Counted from the stretch's first letter, positions 1 to 9,702 are shown. The stretch: 64,000 nt of DNA from JAEUQQ01 sp963697285 (GCA_963697285.1 CAVONI010000008.1:124001-188000); one strand, 5' to 3'. Program-made: numbers and translations. The notes: generated by a model not told the origin, from the letters alone.

Positions 1-729
1 CCGCTTGACCCACCACACGGCCGCCACCAGCAGCACGAGCGCGGCGGCGACCGCCATCCCGAAGACACTCAGGGTTCGACGCAGGATGGAGCGTTCGTCC
101 ATCCGGACGTCGATGTCGAGCGCTTCTCCAGCCAGGCGGTTCCTCAGCGGTTGTTCCCACGTCAGGATGTTGCCTCGTTCGACCTCGCGCGATGGCGCGT
201 TGTGAAACGAGATCCGGCTGGGCAGGTGGATGCGGACGGCGACGAATTCCCCGCCGTGCCACCCTGGTGCCGGGGTGGACGATGCCGGGGCGCCGATGCG
301 CTGGGTGAAGCGCATCGTCCCCGTCGCGCGCTCCAGCGCGTACGTTGCCCACGAGAATGCCGGGCACCGCGACAGATCGCGCACGTCGGCGGCGTCGATC
401 CGCACCTGTACGAAGCGGCGCCCGTCGCGCTGCCACGGACGCGACACGCGGACGACCTCGACACCAGGACACTCGTAGAACGCACGCACGGCGTTGCGGT
501 CGACGCGGGCATCGGGATTCGCATCGAGTTGGGCTCCCCGCAACGTCGCCATGGCGGCGATCGACGCGTTCACGACGACGGTCACGGAACCGTCGAGGCC
601 GAGGAAGATCTCCTCTTCGTATTCGAACTGCCGGCCCAACACGGTTCCGCGACAGCCGGCGACAATGGTCGCCATCGCGAGCATAAGAGCCAGGGCACGA
701 ATCGCACGCCGCGTGGGCCGGACGAACAT
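1..729 (-). CDS. Putative lipoprotein with C-terminal membrane anchor (partial)
   Basis: The frame is open from the ATG at 729 to the window edge, giving 243 visible residues; the C-terminus lies outside. Residues 1-26 form a lipoprotein signal peptide with a lipobox ending TIVAGC (lipidated Cys about 26). A globular beta-rich segment of about 190 residues follows, starting FEYEEEIFLGLDGSV. The last visible 22 residues are a strong hydrophobic helix (start VFGMAVAAALVLLVAA) ending in WWVKR, so the protein appears tethered at both ends. The layout recalls LppM/DUF3153-type lipoproteins, but this is only an architectural resemblance. It is divergent from polA with 33 bases between the start codons. 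Function is unknown. Confidence 0.7.
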   Translation of the reverse strand, partial: MFVRPTRRAIRALALMLAMATIVAGCRGTVLGRQFEYEEEIFLGLDGSVTVVVNASIAAMATLRGAQLDANPDARVDRNAVRAFYECPGVEVVRVSRPWQRDGRRFVQVRIDAADVRDLSRCPAFSWATYALERATGTMRFTQRIGAPASSTPAPGWHGGEFVAVRIHLPSRISFHNAPSREVERGNILTWEQPLRNRLAGEALDIDVRMDERSILRRTLSVFGMAVAAALVLLVAAVWWVKR

Positions 730-762
730 GGGGCGTAATGATATCCTGCCCGCCATTCCGCC

Positions 763-3499
763 ATGCCAGCCCCTCGCCTCTTCCTGATCGACGGTTCGAA
801 CCAGATGTATCGCGCGTATCACGCGATTCGAGGCTTGACGGGCCCGAATGGCGCGTCGACGAACGCCATCTACGGCTTCGTGACCATGATGCGCAAGCTG
901 ATTGCCGACCACGCGCCGACCTACGTGGCGGCGGCATTCGACCTCGCGGGCCCGACCTTCCGCGACGACCTGGTCGACAACTACAAGGCGAACCGTGCGC
1001 CGATGCCACCCGACCTGGTCGAGCAGATCGCCCTGGTGCACGACGCGTGCGCGGCCATGGGCGTGCCGGTGCTGGTGCACGAGGGATTCGAGGCCGACGA
1101 CGTCATCGGCACCCTCGCGAGACACGCCGCGTCCGAGGGGCTCGACGTCGCCATCGTGACCGGCGACAAGGACTTCTTCCAACTGGTGGATGACCGGATC
1201 CGCGTGTTCAACCCGCGCGACGACGGGGCGTGGTTCGATGCCGAGGCCGTGCGCGAGAAGTTCGGCGTCCGCCCCGCGCAGGTGGTCGACGTGCTCGCGC
1301 TGATGGGCGACACGATCGACAACGTGAAGGGCGTTCCCGGAATCGGCGAGAAGGGCGCGCGCGACCTCATCGCGACGTGGGGATCACTCGATGCCCTCCT
1401 CGCGCACGCTGCCGAGGTGCCACAGAAGAAGTATCGCGACGCCCTGCTCGCCAATGCCGACGCCGCGCACCAGAGCCGCACGCTCGTGACCATCCGCACC
1501 GACGTGCCGGTCTCGCTCGATCTCGAGGCGCTCCGCTACACGGGTCCGCAACGTGAGCGCTGCTTCGAGCTCTTCGGGCAACTCGGCTTCAGGTCACTCG
1601 TCGCCAGCTTCGCCCCGACGGCGGCCAGCGTCGAGACCGACTACGCCTTCGTCGACACCGCGGGCGACCTCGACGCGCTGCTCGACGAGGTGCGCGCCGC
1701 GCAGCACGTCGCGTGCGCCATGATTGCCGACGAAGCCGGGCCGATGCGCAGCACGCCGATGGCCATCGTCTTTTCGCTGCGACCACGGCATGCGCGGATC
1801 GTCATGCTGGCCGACGCCGGCCCTCCGGCGCCGCCAGGCGGCGGGTTGTTCGACGCCCCGGTGCCCGCCGCGACGCCACCGGGTGTCGCCGCCGACGAGG
1901 CCTGGGCGCGCATCGGCGCGCTGTGCAGCGATCCTGGCGTGACCAAGACCGGGCACGACCTCAAGGCTCTCGCCCGCGAACTGCAGGTGCGCGGCTACGC
2001 GCTCAACGGCCTCATCGATGACACGCTGATTTCGAGCTATGTCGTCGATGCGACGCGGTCGAGCCATGCGCTCGACGACCTCGCGCTCGACCTGGCCAGC
2101 TACCAGGCCGGTCGCGAAGACGACGTGCGCGGCAAGGGCATGAAGACCCAGGGCTTCCGGACGATCGCCCGCGACGCCCTTCGGGTCTACGCGGGCGAGC
2201 GTGCCGACCTGGCTGGCCAGATCGCGCCCGTGCTCGGCGAATCGCTCGATCGCGAAGGCCTGCGCGCCGTTTACGACGATCTCGAGTTGCCGCTCGTGCC
2301 GGTGCTCGCCGATCTCGAGCGGACGGGCATCAGGGTCGACACGCAGATCCTGGCGGCGCAGGCCTCACGCATCGACGCGGAACTCGCCACGCGCAGCGCA
2401 CGCATCTACGCGCTCGCGGGGATGGAGTTCAACATCAACTCGCCGAAGCAGCTGGCCGAGGTGCTGTTCGACAAGCTGCAGTTGCCGGTGATGAAGCGGA
2501 CCGGCAAGGCCAAGACGCCATCGACCGGGGTCGAGGTGCTCGAGGAGCTCGCGCAGGTGCACGAAATGCCGCGCGAGGTCCTCGAGTGGCGCGCGATGAT
2601 GAAGCTGAAGGGCACATACATCGATGCCCTGCCGCTGCTGATCCACCCGGCGACGCGACGGGTGCACACCACCTACAACCAGGCCGTGGCGGCAACGGGG
2701 CGCCTGAGCAGCTCCGACCCGAACCTGCAGAACATCCCGATTCGCACCGAGCTGGGGCGAGAGATTCGTGCCGCCTTCGTCGCCGAGCCGGGTTGCGTGC
2801 TCATCTCGGCCGACTACTCGCAGATCGAACTGCGCGTCCTCGCGCACATCGCGCACGATCAGGCGCTGATCGACGCGTTCACGCGCGACGAAGACATCCA
2901 CGACCAGACGGCGCTCAAGGTCTTCGGCGCCAGCAGCGGGCTCGATCCGTACGAACTGCGGCGGCGGGCGAAGATCATCAACTACGCGTTGCTGTATGGG
3001 AAGACGGCATTCACGCTGTCGAAAGACATCGGTGTCAGCCAGCAGGCGGCGCAGGCCTTCATCGACGCGTACTTCGCCGGGTACCCGGGCGTGCAGGCAG
3101 TTCATCGAGGCGACGCTGGCGTCAGCGCGCGAAACCGGCCTGGTGCGCACGGTCGCGGGACGCCGCCGGCTCGTGCCGGAGATCACGAGCCGCAACGGCC
3201 AGATCCGTCAGGCCGCCGAACGCGTCGCGGTGAACATGCCCATCCAGGGCACGGCAGCCGACATCCTGAAGCGCGCGATGATCGACCTCCATCGCGAACT
3301 CGAGGCCTACAACCGCGGTGGCTCGTGGCGCGCGCGGATGCTGCTCACGGTGCACGACGAACTCGTGTTCGAGGTGCGGCGGGAGTGTGCCGACGATGTC
3401 GCGGCGCTGGTGAAATCGCGGATGGAGGCAGCCGCCGAACTCGACGTGCCCGTCACCGTGGACGTCGGCATCGGCGAGAGCTGGCGCGAGGCGAAGTAG
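763..3499 (+). CDS. polA: DNA polymerase I (one frame break)
   Basis: This is the repair and Okazaki-fragment polymerase, about 911 aa after correction, the normal family length. Residues 1-290 are the 5'-3' FEN exonuclease (DGSNQMYRAYHAI, GDKDFFQL, GVPGIGEKGA). A degenerate 3'-5' exonuclease domain follows, then the polymerase domain with motif A DYSQIELR (about residue 684) and motif B RRAKIINYALLYG (about 734). The frame breaks at about base 3100: YPGVQA should continue FIEATLASARETG, which lies one base off. Removing one G restores the frame through MPIQGTAADILKRA and motif C LTVHDELVF to the TAG at 3499. The usual DTET proofreading motif is not seen, so proofreading is probably inactive. 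An insertion error in the assembly is the likeliest cause of the break. Confidence 0.93.
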
Positions 3500-3521
3500 G
3501 GGCCGCGCCCTTGCGCGGCCC
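3500..3521 (+). terminator. GC hairpin after polA
   Basis: A perfect 9-bp stem GGGCCGCGC / GCGCGGCCC with loop CCTT begins directly after the polA stop codon. No T-run follows, so its role as a terminator is inferred from position. It belongs to the dispersed palindrome family that starts TAGGGGCCGCGC. Confidence 0.55.
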
Positions 3522-3556
3522 GGGTCACACGGGTTGCCCAGTCGCCAGACAGTCTC

Positions 3557-3583
3557 GGGCCGCGCGGGGGCGCGGCCCCTACG
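3557..3583. repeat. Dispersed extragenic GC palindrome, copy in polA-TPR gap
   Basis: Stem GGGCCGCG (3557-3564) and CGCGGCCC (3571-3578) around a CGGGGG loop, then CTACG. Near-identical copies lie at 42291-42350 and 47558-47584. The element sits between two convergent genes. Confidence 0.6.
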
Positions 3584-3605
3584 ACGCGGGTGTATTCACG
3601 CCGCG

Positions 3606-4442
3606 TTACGGCGGCGAAGGCGCCCACTTCTCCTTGAACGACTCCCACTCGGCGAGCATGGCCGCGGCCGCCTGATCGACGTCGCTCGGCGGAGGCATCC
3701 GCTTGGCCCGGTCAGGGATGATGATGTCGCGAACCAGTTGGTCCAGGTCGGGCCGCACACCGGCACCGCGATCGCGGGTCAGCTGGGCGCGGACCCATCC
3801 GGCCAGGGCAGCGTCCCAGGCGCGCTCGAGGTCTCCCTTCCCGCGCCAGGCCGCGGCGACCCAGTACGACGCGCTGGCCGCCCCGGCATCACGTCGCAGT
3901 TCGGCGTCCATCTGGCCGAGGATGCGGTCGTAGATCGCGCCGCGTTCGGCGACGGGCCGCGCCTGGGCGTGGCGATCGAGCGACGTGGCCCACCAGTCGA
4001 GCACCTGGTCGCGGGCCGCGGGCCCGAGCGTATGGGCTTCGTCGAGCACGCTCGTGAACACCTCGGCGGCCACGCGGAAGTTGCCGTCGAAATACAGCGC
4101 CTGGCCGAGACCCACGATGAGGTCCAGGCGATCGCGTGCAGTCAGCCGCGACGCATCCACGGCTCTCAGCGCCTCGCGTCCCCGGGCAAGATCTGCCGCA
4201 TCGGCGGTCTGCCTGAACCGCTCGATGGCCGCGCGGCCGTAGACGAGGTGGCCCGCATGGCGCGTCTGCCACTGCCCTCGGGCGGTGTCGGCGGCCTGCA
4301 TCGCCGCCTCGTAACGTCCCTGGTTGTACAGCTGCCGGGCCTCGGCAAGCGGATCGGTCGCCGGGGGCCGCGTCTGCGCACTGGCCGCAGACACCGCCCA
4401 CACCGACAGGAGCACGACAACGATCAGGCGATTTCGCGACAT
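3606..4442 (-). CDS. Secreted tetratricopeptide-repeat-like protein
   Basis: About 278 aa from the ATG at 4442. That start places a clean signal peptide first (MSRNRLIVVVLLSVWAVSAASAQ); an in-frame ATG at 4457 would add five residues. The mature part is helical and repeat-like. Segments such as AEARQLYNQGRYEAAMQAAD and LGQALYFDGNFRVAAEVFTS have TPR character. The C-terminal third (about residue 190 onward) has no recognised motif. It is convergent with polA and divergent from the nucleotidyltransferase gene, with 52 bases between starts. It is probably a periplasmic or surface-complex scaffold; no enzymatic motif is visible. Confidence 0.75.
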   Translation of the reverse strand: MSRNRLIVVVLLSVWAVSAASAQTRPPATDPLAEARQLYNQGRYEAAMQAADTARGQWQTRHAGHLVYGRAAIERFRQTADAADLARGREALRAVDASRLTARDRLDLIVGLGQALYFDGNFRVAAEVFTSVLDEAHTLGPAARDQVLDWWATSLDRHAQARPVAERGAIYDRILGQMDAELRRDAGAASASYWVAAAWRGKGDLERAWDAALAGWVRAQLTRDRGAGVRPDLDQLVRDIIIPDRAKRMPPPSDVDQAAAAMLAEWESFKEKWAPSPP

Positions 4443-4477
4443 GGGCCGTTCCACCATCCATCGGCCGGGGAGGCGTT

Positions 4478-4486
4478 TGTTATACT
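4478..4486 (+). promoter_or_regulatory. Extended -10 promoter, leaderless start of pcnB-like gene
   Basis: TGTTATACT matches an extended -10 (TG-n-TATAAT, one mismatch). The hexamer ends eight bases before the GTG at 4495, so transcription should start at or next to the start codon. There is no Shine-Dalgarno sequence in the gap. Confidence 0.6.
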
Positions 4487-4494
4487 CGCGACAC

Positions 4495-5913
4495 GTGGTC
4501 GACCCCAAGATCGTTCCGCGCGAAGGTCATGGCATCTCGCGCAGCCTGATCGACGCAGATGCCCTTCGCGTCCTCTACCGGCTCCACAATCACGGTTACC
4601 GCGCCTACCTCGTGGGCGGCGGCGTACGTGACCTGCTGCTCGGACGACGGCCGAAGGACTTCGACATCGGCACCGACGCTCACCCGTACCAGATCAAGAA
4701 ACTCTTCCGGAACTGCTGGATCATCGGCCGGCGCTTCCGGCTGGCGCACGTCCGGTTCGGTCCGACGAAGGTCGTCGAGGTCGCGACGTTTCGTCGTTTG
4801 ATCGTTCCGGGAACCGAAACGGAACCGGCCGTCGTCGATACCCCGACAGACGGCCCGGAGGTCGGCACGGCCTCCCCGTCTGGCGCACCCGTGGTCCTCG
4901 GCGAAGGTATCACGCTCACGAGCGATGCCGCGCCACCGGGGATGCTTCCACGGCATCCGTCGAAGATCGTCCACGACGACAACACGTTCGGCACTCCCGA
5001 AGAAGATGCGTTCAGGCGTGACTTCACCATCAACGCGCTCTTCTACGACGTCGGATCGTTCTCGATCATCGACTACACGGGCGGCATGGATGACCTGCGG
5101 GCAGGGATCGTCCGCTGCATCGGCGATCCCAACGAGCGATTCCTCGAGGATCCCGTCAGGATGATGCGCGCCATCGTCTTCGCGGCGCGGCTCGACTTCG
5201 TGGTGGATGCGCCTGTGCTGGCCGCGATCGAGCGCCACGGGGCCTACATCGAGCACGCCTCGCCTGCGCGCGTCCTCGAGGAGGTCTACAAGATCCTGCG
5301 GAGCGGCTACGCGGCGCGCACGTTCGCGGCGCTCGACGAGGCCGGCCTGCTGCAGCACCTCGCGCCGGAGTTCCCAACCCCGCTGCCCCACACGCTGATC
5401 GAGGCGCTCGAACGCCTCGACGCGTATCGCACGCTGACGGCCGATGTGCCGCCGAACCTCACCAACGCGGTGCTGCTCGGGACCCTGGTGGTACCGCTCG
5501 GGATGATGAAGCAGCGCGTCCGGCGGACCCGCGTGGACGAGGACGAGAAACCGGCGGTACGTGGCGGACCGTCGCTCGGGAAGCTGCCGCTCGCGCGGAA
5601 GGATCTCGAGCGGCTCGAGCACATGCTGACGATGCAGCCGCGCCTGGCCGAGATGGAGATGCATCCCCGCCGGCAGCGCGGGATGGTGATGCGGCCGTCG
5701 TTCGCCGATGCGCTCACGTGGATGGACATCCACGGCGACGCGCCCGACGTGGTCGAACACTGGCAGCAGGTCGTGATCGATCAGCCGCCAGACGAACCGC
5801 GCGGGCGCGAGCATCCGGCGGGCGCCGCGGCCGCTGCCGTGCCCGACGGGCCCCGCGACGGCCGTCCGTCCCGACGCCGCCGCAGGGGACGACGCCGGGG
5901 TGGCAGCGCGTAG
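4495..5913 (+). CDS. pcnB: Poly(A) polymerase / CCA tRNA nucleotidyltransferase family protein
   Basis: A template-independent nucleotidyltransferase that adds A residues or CCA to RNA 3' ends in the cytoplasm. About 472 aa from the GTG at 4495, chosen because family proteins begin with an IVPREGHGISR-like motif just before the head domain. The catalytic signature YLVGGGVRDLLLGR followed by KDFDIGTDA gives the G-G and D-x-D residues. RRDFTINALFYD and the RNA-binding part (EDPVRMMRAIVFAARLDF) follow. An acidic insertion (about residues 115-155) sits before the RRDFTINAL motif. The C-terminal tail is Arg-rich (RRRRRGRRRGG type), as in PcnB. The TAG stop is embedded in a repeat. The choice between PcnB and CCA-adding activity is not decided by sequence alone. 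Confidence 0.85.
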   Translation: MVDPKIVPREGHGISRSLIDADALRVLYRLHNHGYRAYLVGGGVRDLLLGRRPKDFDIGTDAHPYQIKKLFRNCWIIGRRFRLAHVRFGPTKVVEVATFRRLIVPGTETEPAVVDTPTDGPEVGTASPSGAPVVLGEGITLTSDAAPPGMLPRHPSKIVHDDNTFGTPEEDAFRRDFTINALFYDVGSFSIIDYTGGMDDLRAGIVRCIGDPNERFLEDPVRMMRAIVFAARLDFVVDAPVLAAIERHGAYIEHASPARVLEEVYKILRSGYAARTFAALDEAGLLQHLAPEFPTPLPHTLIEALERLDAYRTLTADVPPNLTNAVLLGTLVVPLGMMKQRVRRTRVDEDEKPAVRGGPSLGKLPLARKDLERLEHMLTMQPRLAEMEMHPRRQRGMVMRPSFADALTWMDIHGDAPDVVEHWQQVVIDQPPDEPRGREHPAGAAAAAVPDGPRDGRPSRRRRRGRRRGGSA

Positions 5914-6007
5914 GGCCGCTCGACTCGGGGCCCTTCGACTCGGGGCCGCGGCCCCTCGCTCAGGGCTGATCCCTGGATCGGGCGATCATTCCCTCTCAGG
6001 GGATCAG
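5911..6007. repeat. Extragenic repeat and hairpin between convergent genes
   Basis: The region starts TAGGGCCGCTCG at the upstream stop codon. It contains two CCCTTCGACTCGGGG-like units and CTCGCTCAGGGCTGATCC. CTGATCCC (5966-5973) pairs with GGGATCAG (6000-6007), forming a possible bidirectional terminator that overlaps the serC stop. A related CCCTTCGACTCG array lies at 31745-31805. Confidence 0.5.
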
Positions 6008-7101
6008 CCGTTCTTGCGCTCGAACTCCTGCATGAACGACACGAGCGTATCGACCCCCGTCTCCGGGAACGCGTTGTAGATGGACGCCCGGATGCCGCCG
6101 ACCGAACGGTGGCCCTTCAGGCCGCTGAGTCCGGCGGCACTCGCGTCCTTCGCGAACGTGGCCTCGAGTTCCTCGGTCGGCAGCCGGAACGTGACGTTCA
6201 TGTTCGACCGGCACGCCTTCGCCGCGTGGCCCTTGTAGAAGCCGGTCCGATCGATCTCCGCGTACAGCTTCGCGGCCTTGCGCTCGTTCACGGCGGCCAT
6301 GGCGGTGAGGCCGCCAGTGCCCTTGAGCCACTTCATCACGAGGCCCACGAGGTAGATCGCGAAGCACGGTGGCGTGTTGTAGAGCGACTTCTCCTTCGCG
6401 TGCGTCGCGTAGTTCAGCATGGTCGGCACCGACGCCGGGGCCTTCCCGACGAGATCGTCACGCACGATCACGAGGGTGACGCCCGCCGGGCCGAGGTTCT
6501 TCTGCGCGCCGGCGTAGATGAGGCCGTACTTCGACACGTCGATCGGCTTGCTGAACATGTTCGACGAGGTGTCGCACACGACCGTCGCGCCGTCGAAGTC
6601 GAGATCGCTCTTGAACTCGACGCCCTGGATGGTCTCGTTCGACGTGTAGTGCACGTAGGCGGCGCCCGGCGTCTGCGACAGCGCACTGCGATCGGGTACG
6701 TCGCTGAAGTTGCCGGCCGCGGTGTTGGCGGCGATGTTGACGGTGCCGACCTTCCTGGCTTCCTTGGCGGCCTTCTCGCCCCAGGCCCCCGTCACGATGT
6801 AGTCGGCCGTGGCGCCGGGGGTGAGCAGGTTCAGTGGCACCTGCGCGAACTGCATCGAGGCGCCGCCCTGGAGGAACAGGACGTGATAGTTGGCCGGGAT
6901 GCCGGCGAGGCTGCGAATGTCGGCCTCGCACTCGTTGATGATCGTTTCGAACGTCTTCGACCGGTGGCTGATCTCGACCACCGACATCCCGACGCCCGGC
7001 AGCGCCACGAGATCGCGCTGCGCCTGCTCGAGCACCTCGATGGGCAGGACGCCCGGGCCGGCAGAGAAGTTGAGGATGCGGTTCACGGAGGTGACACTCA
7101 T
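6004..7101 (-). CDS. serC: Phosphoserine aminotransferase
   Basis: 365 aa, the family length. It converts 3-phosphohydroxypyruvate and glutamate to phosphoserine (serine synthesis, step 2) using PLP in the cytoplasm. It begins RILNFSAGPGVLP, a hallmark of SerC. Substrate-loop residues SHRSKTF and the PLP-lysine motif YAGAQKNLGPAG (Lys about 201) are present, with HRSVGGIRASIYNA near the end. A clear AGGAG lies six bases before the ATG. It is the last gene of the DUF1015-serA-serC operon, 15 bases after serA. Confidence 0.96.
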   Translation of the reverse strand: MSVTSVNRILNFSAGPGVLPIEVLEQAQRDLVALPGVGMSVVEISHRSKTFETIINECEADIRSLAGIPANYHVLFLQGGASMQFAQVPLNLLTPGATADYIVTGAWGEKAAKEARKVGTVNIAANTAAGNFSDVPDRSALSQTPGAAYVHYTSNETIQGVEFKSDLDFDGATVVCDTSSNMFSKPIDVSKYGLIYAGAQKNLGPAGVTLVIVRDDLVGKAPASVPTMLNYATHAKEKSLYNTPPCFAIYLVGLVMKWLKGTGGLTAMAAVNERKAAKLYAEIDRTGFYKGHAAKACRSNMNVTFRLPTEELEATFAKDASAAGLSGLKGHRSVGGIRASIYNAFPETGVDTLVSFMQEFERKNG

Positions 7102-7116
7102 GACGATCTCCTGCGG

Positions 7117-8430
7117 CTAGGCTTGCGGGACGGCGGTCCGCGCGAGGTGGTGCGATGAGGCCGGAGCGTTCAACGGGACGACCTGGATGTCGAGGATGTC
7201 GGAGTTCGCCGCCATGGCCTGCATCAGGGCGCCTTCTGACGGTGCGGCATCGACGTTGATGCGCGCGACGGCCGCCTGTGCGCCGCTGAAGACGATGTTC
7301 TCGGCCTCCTGCACGTTCACCGCCTGGTCGCGCAAGGCAGCGAACACGCTGGCGAGCACGCCGGGCCGATCCTTGTGGCGCACGACCAGCACGAACTGCG
7401 CCGGCGTCTGGCGCTGCAGGTTGACGACGTTGATGACGCGCCCGGTCTCGACGTAGGTCTTGATGATCTTCACGGTCTCGAGGGCGATGGCTTCCTGCGC
7501 CTGGTCGGTCGACGCCCCGATGTGGTGCGTGCCGTAGACGTTCGGCAGCGCCAGCAACGGGTCGGTGAACTCGGCGACGCCGCTCGACGGCTCCTTGGCG
7601 TAGACGTCGAGGGCAACCCGCAGGCTGCGCTCCTTCACCGCCTGCTCGAGCGCGGCATAGTCGACGACCTCGCCGCGTGCCGTGTTGAGGAAGAAGGCGC
7701 CGGGCTTGAGCTTGTTGAACACGCTCGCGTTCACGAGGCCGCGTGTCTTGTCGTTGAGCGCGAGGTGCACGCTGAGCACGTCGCTCTGCGCGGCGACGTC
7801 TTCCGGCGAATCGCAGACGCGCACGAGCGGCTCCAGCGGCGACCCGGAACTCGGGCGCAGCCGCACCAGCATCGGCAGGTCGATCGGCAAGCCGCTCCGG
7901 TCGGTCTCCACGCCGATTTCGCTCCACACCGCGATGTTCATCCCGAAGGCCTGCGCCCGTTTCGCGATCTCCTGGGCGATGTTGCCGAACCCGAGCAGCC
8001 CGAGCGTCCGCCCGTAGAGCCCCTTCGACTTCGAGTACTCCTTCTTGTTCCACTTGCCGGCGCGCAGGTCGGCGACGTTGTCGGGAATGCGCCGGTCGAG
8101 CGCGATGATCAGGCCGAATGCGAGTTCGGCGACCGCCACGGAGTTCTTGCCGGGGCAGTTGGCGATGTAGATGCCACGGCCCGACGCCGCGGCGACGTTG
8201 ATGTTGTCGAACCCGGCGCCGGCGCGAACGATCAGCGAGATCTGCCCCGCGTCCATCATCGGCTCGGTCACCTTCGTCGAACGCACCACGACGACGTCGG
8301 CCGCGGTGGCCCTGATGGCCGCCTGCAGGGCGTCGTCCTTCAGGTCGGGCTCGTAGACGACCTCGCACCCGGCAGCCGCCAGGCCGTCGAGGCCACTCTT
8401 CTCGAACTTGTCAGCAACGAGGACTTTCAT
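7117..8430 (-). CDS. serA: D-3-phosphoglycerate dehydrogenase
   Basis: 437 aa. It catalyses NAD-dependent oxidation of 3-phosphoglycerate, the first step of serine synthesis. The N-terminal substrate domain is followed by the Rossmann motif LGLLGFGNIAQEIA, then catalytic-region sequences FFLNTARGEVVDYAAL and GTHHIGASTDQAQ. The C-terminus is an ACT domain (FVLVVRHKDRPGVLASVF), which in this family mediates serine feedback. It lies 15 bases before serC and 48 bases after the DUF1015 gene, so the three genes are probably co-transcribed. Confidence 0.96.
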   Translation of the reverse strand: MKVLVADKFEKSGLDGLAAAGCEVVYEPDLKDDALQAAIRATAADVVVVRSTKVTEPMMDAGQISLIVRAGAGFDNINVAAASGRGIYIANCPGKNSVAVAELAFGLIIALDRRIPDNVADLRAGKWNKKEYSKSKGLYGRTLGLLGFGNIAQEIAKRAQAFGMNIAVWSEIGVETDRSGLPIDLPMLVRLRPSSGSPLEPLVRVCDSPEDVAAQSDVLSVHLALNDKTRGLVNASVFNKLKPGAFFLNTARGEVVDYAALEQAVKERSLRVALDVYAKEPSSGVAEFTDPLLALPNVYGTHHIGASTDQAQEAIALETVKIIKTYVETGRVINVVNLQRQTPAQFVLVVRHKDRPGVLASVFAALRDQAVNVQEAENIVFSGAQAAVARINVDAAPSEGALMQAMAANSDILDIQVVPLNAPASSHHLARTAVPQA

Positions 8431-8478
8431 GGGAGGTGACTCCGGGATGAAGGAATGCGGGAACCAGCGAATGAACGA

Positions 8479-9693
8479 CTAGATCAGGTGCGACAGCAGC
8501 CCGTCACGCAGCTTCGGCTCGAACCAGGTCGACTTGGGCGGCATGATGCCGCCGGCGTCGGCAATGGCCATCAACTCGGCCACGGTCACGGGGTACATCG
8601 AGAACGCCACCGCGGCGCGGCCGCTCGAGACGGCCGCCTCGAGCGCCGTTGTGCCGCGGATCCCACCGACGAAGTCAATCCTCTTGTCGGTGCGCTCGTC
8701 GCCCACGCCCAGCAACGGCGCGAGCACCGCGTCGTGGAGCAGCGAGACGTCGAGTGACTTGATCGGATCGCCGGCGAACGCCTCGGCCTTCAGGTCGATG
8801 GTGTACCAACGTCCATCGAGGAACATGGCGCACTCGCCCTTCCGGGCGGGCGTGGCGGGCCCACCCTCGCGCACGGCGCACTGACCGCGCAACGCGTCGA
8901 GGAACTGGGCTGCCGTGTTGCCGTTGAGGTCTTTCACGAGACGGTTGTAGGGCAGGATCTGCGCCTGATCATCCGGGAACGCCACCGCGAGGAACCACGC
9001 GTGATCGACCGAGCTGTCGCCCATGCCGAATCGCTGGTGCGCGCGCATCGCGCTCGCGGCGCGGTGATGGCCATCCGCGATGTAGAGCGCCGGCAAGGCG
9101 GCGAACTCTGCCTGCAGTGCGGTCACCGCTGCGTCATCACATCTCCACAACGTGTGCCCCACGCCGTCGGCGGCGACGAGGTCGTAGAGCGGAGCGGACG
9201 CGCACACGCGCGTGGCGACGTCGGCGATGCCCGCGCGCTGGCGATACGTGAGGAACACGGGGCCGGTCTGCGCACGCAGTTCGATGATGTGCCGGGTGCG
9301 ATCGTCTTCCTTGTCGGGCCGGGTCTTCTCGTGCTTCTTGACGATGTCGTGCAGGTACTCGTCGACCGAGTACACGGCTGCCAGGCCGGTCTGCTCGTGA
9401 TCACCCATCCGCAGCCGGTAGAAGTACATGGCCGGCTCGCCCTCCTCGATCATCGCGTGGCGGCGGAGGGTGTCGAACTGCTGCGCGGCGGCGGCGTAGA
9501 CGGCGTCCGAGTACGGATCCGTGCCGGGCGGCAGGTCGATTTCCGCACGCGAGACGTGCAGGAAGCTATACGGGTTGTCGGCCGCCAGTGCGCGGGCTTC
9601 GTCGGTGTTGACGACGTCGTACGGCACGGCGGCGATCGACCCGGCGAGTTCTGGTTTCGGGCGGAGGGCGCGGAAGGGGTGGACGAGGGCCAT
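8479..9693 (-). CDS. DUF1015 family protein
   Basis: 404 aa from the ATG at 9693, which begins MALVHPFRALRPKPE, the usual start of this family. Conserved blocks include PYDVVNTDEAR, NPYSFLHVSR, RHIIELRAQTGPVFLTY and YIADGHHRAASA; the last contains a conserved His-His pair. No biochemical role is established for DUF1015. Its frequent linkage with serA and serC, repeated here as the first gene of the operon, suggests a link to serine or phosphoserine metabolism (inference). A TACAAT box ends nine bases before the ATG and no Shine-Dalgarno sequence is visible. Confidence 0.88.
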   Translation of the reverse strand: MALVHPFRALRPKPELAGSIAAVPYDVVNTDEARALAADNPYSFLHVSRAEIDLPPGTDPYSDAVYAAAAQQFDTLRRHAMIEEGEPAMYFYRLRMGDHEQTGLAAVYSVDEYLHDIVKKHEKTRPDKEDDRTRHIIELRAQTGPVFLTYRQRAGIADVATRVCASAPLYDLVAADGVGHTLWRCDDAAVTALQAEFAALPALYIADGHHRAASAMRAHQRFGMGDSSVDHAWFLAVAFPDDQAQILPYNRLVKDLNGNTAAQFLDALRGQCAVREGGPATPARKGECAMFLDGRWYTIDLKAEAFAGDPIKSLDVSLLHDAVLAPLLGVGDERTDKRIDFVGGIRGTTALEAAVSSGRAAVAFSMYPVTVAELMAIADAGGIMPPKSTWFEPKLRDGLLSHLI

Positions 9694-9702
9694 AGCGGGC
9701 CG

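Noticed and set aside
6458..8368. Long minus-strand open frame across serA and serC
   Set aside because: It is an off-frame shadow of two well-supported genes.
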